From CAYMCO01 sp964388955 (GTDB taxonomy: Bacteria; Chloroflexota; Anaerolineae; Anaerolineales; E44-bin32), in NCBI GenBank assembly GCA_964388955.1, contig CAYMCO010000002.1:161427-225426 (forward strand): a stretch of DNA of 64,000 nucleotides. Reading direction: 5' to 3'. Every line of letters starts with the position of its first letter. Position 1 is the stretch's first letter. The notes under the pieces were generated by a model. It was not told the DNA's origin, searched no databases, and saw nothing but the letters and a program-made list of their open reading frames with translations. The position numbers and the translations under genes were made by a program. Below are positions 63,997 to 64,000 of this stretch, one piece after another.

Positions 63997-64000
63997 CATA

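Overview
The window looks like a metagenome-type contig from a GC-rich, non-LPS bacterium, most likely Chloroflexota (Anaerolineae-like). The taxonomic inference rests on two tandem Chlor_Arch_YYY membrane proteins, a mevalonate kinase / isopentenyl phosphate kinase pair, a decaprenyl-phosphate-phosphoribose-type UbiA transferase, an AglD-like flippase-family protein and families of GTAG-bordered palindromic repeats. A run of exactly 100 N at 12690-12789 is an assembly gap inside a tandem repeat.

Layout. 1-5316: FtsH (5' end outside the window), a DegP/HtrA lipoprotein protease and a convergent PAS/GAF histidine kinase. 5317-11000: zinc alcohol dehydrogenase behind a long structured leader, a dead REP-associated transposase beside its palindromes, an alpha/beta hydrolase, bacterioferritin, a DUF423 protein and inorganic pyrophosphatase. 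11000-13453: an orphan Flp-type pilin, a zinc-ribbon membrane protein and the 47-bp and 71-bp repeat zone. 13454-20547: two ABC-2 export systems and a zinc-ribbon protein of unknown function. 20752-25119 (all minus): esterase, B3/B4 protein, 2-oxo acid dehydrogenase E1 beta and alpha, DUF1989 protein. 25580-29722: a CDF metal exporter with three C-terminal repeats and a third ABC-2 system. 30113-31232: repeat-rich and gene-free.

31233-33825 (minus): translationally coupled UbiA transferase, mevalonate kinase and isopentenyl phosphate kinase, divergent from tlyA. 34860-50533 (plus): a long envelope-glycan run of CDP-paratose-2-epimerase-like protein, AglD-like membrane protein, GT4, methyltransferase, GT39, a GT39-YYY fusion, a second YYY protein and another GT39-like protein, most of them overlapping. 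The isoprenoid genes could supply polyprenyl phosphate carriers and the glycan genes use them; this link is inference. 50583-55376: cytidylate kinase, PlsC, a SIMPL lipoprotein with a strong terminator, and glmS preceded by a recognisable glmS self-cleaving ribozyme with an unusual insertion.

55377-60461: a truncated DUF2269-like gene, DUF1847 protein, a giant FAD/Fe-S dehydrogenase and KDPG aldolase. The gene after KDPG aldolase is a KDG-kinase start that breaks off after about 20 residues. From there to the end the sequence is less GC-rich and accessory in character: a membrane-anchored unknown, a long gene-poor stretch, a DUF3467-like / DUF4258 / YgiT-zinc-finger trio that resembles a toxin-antitoxin module, and at the very edge a 23-bp-period repeat that may be the end of an insertion sequence.

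No tRNA, rRNA or CRISPR array was found.
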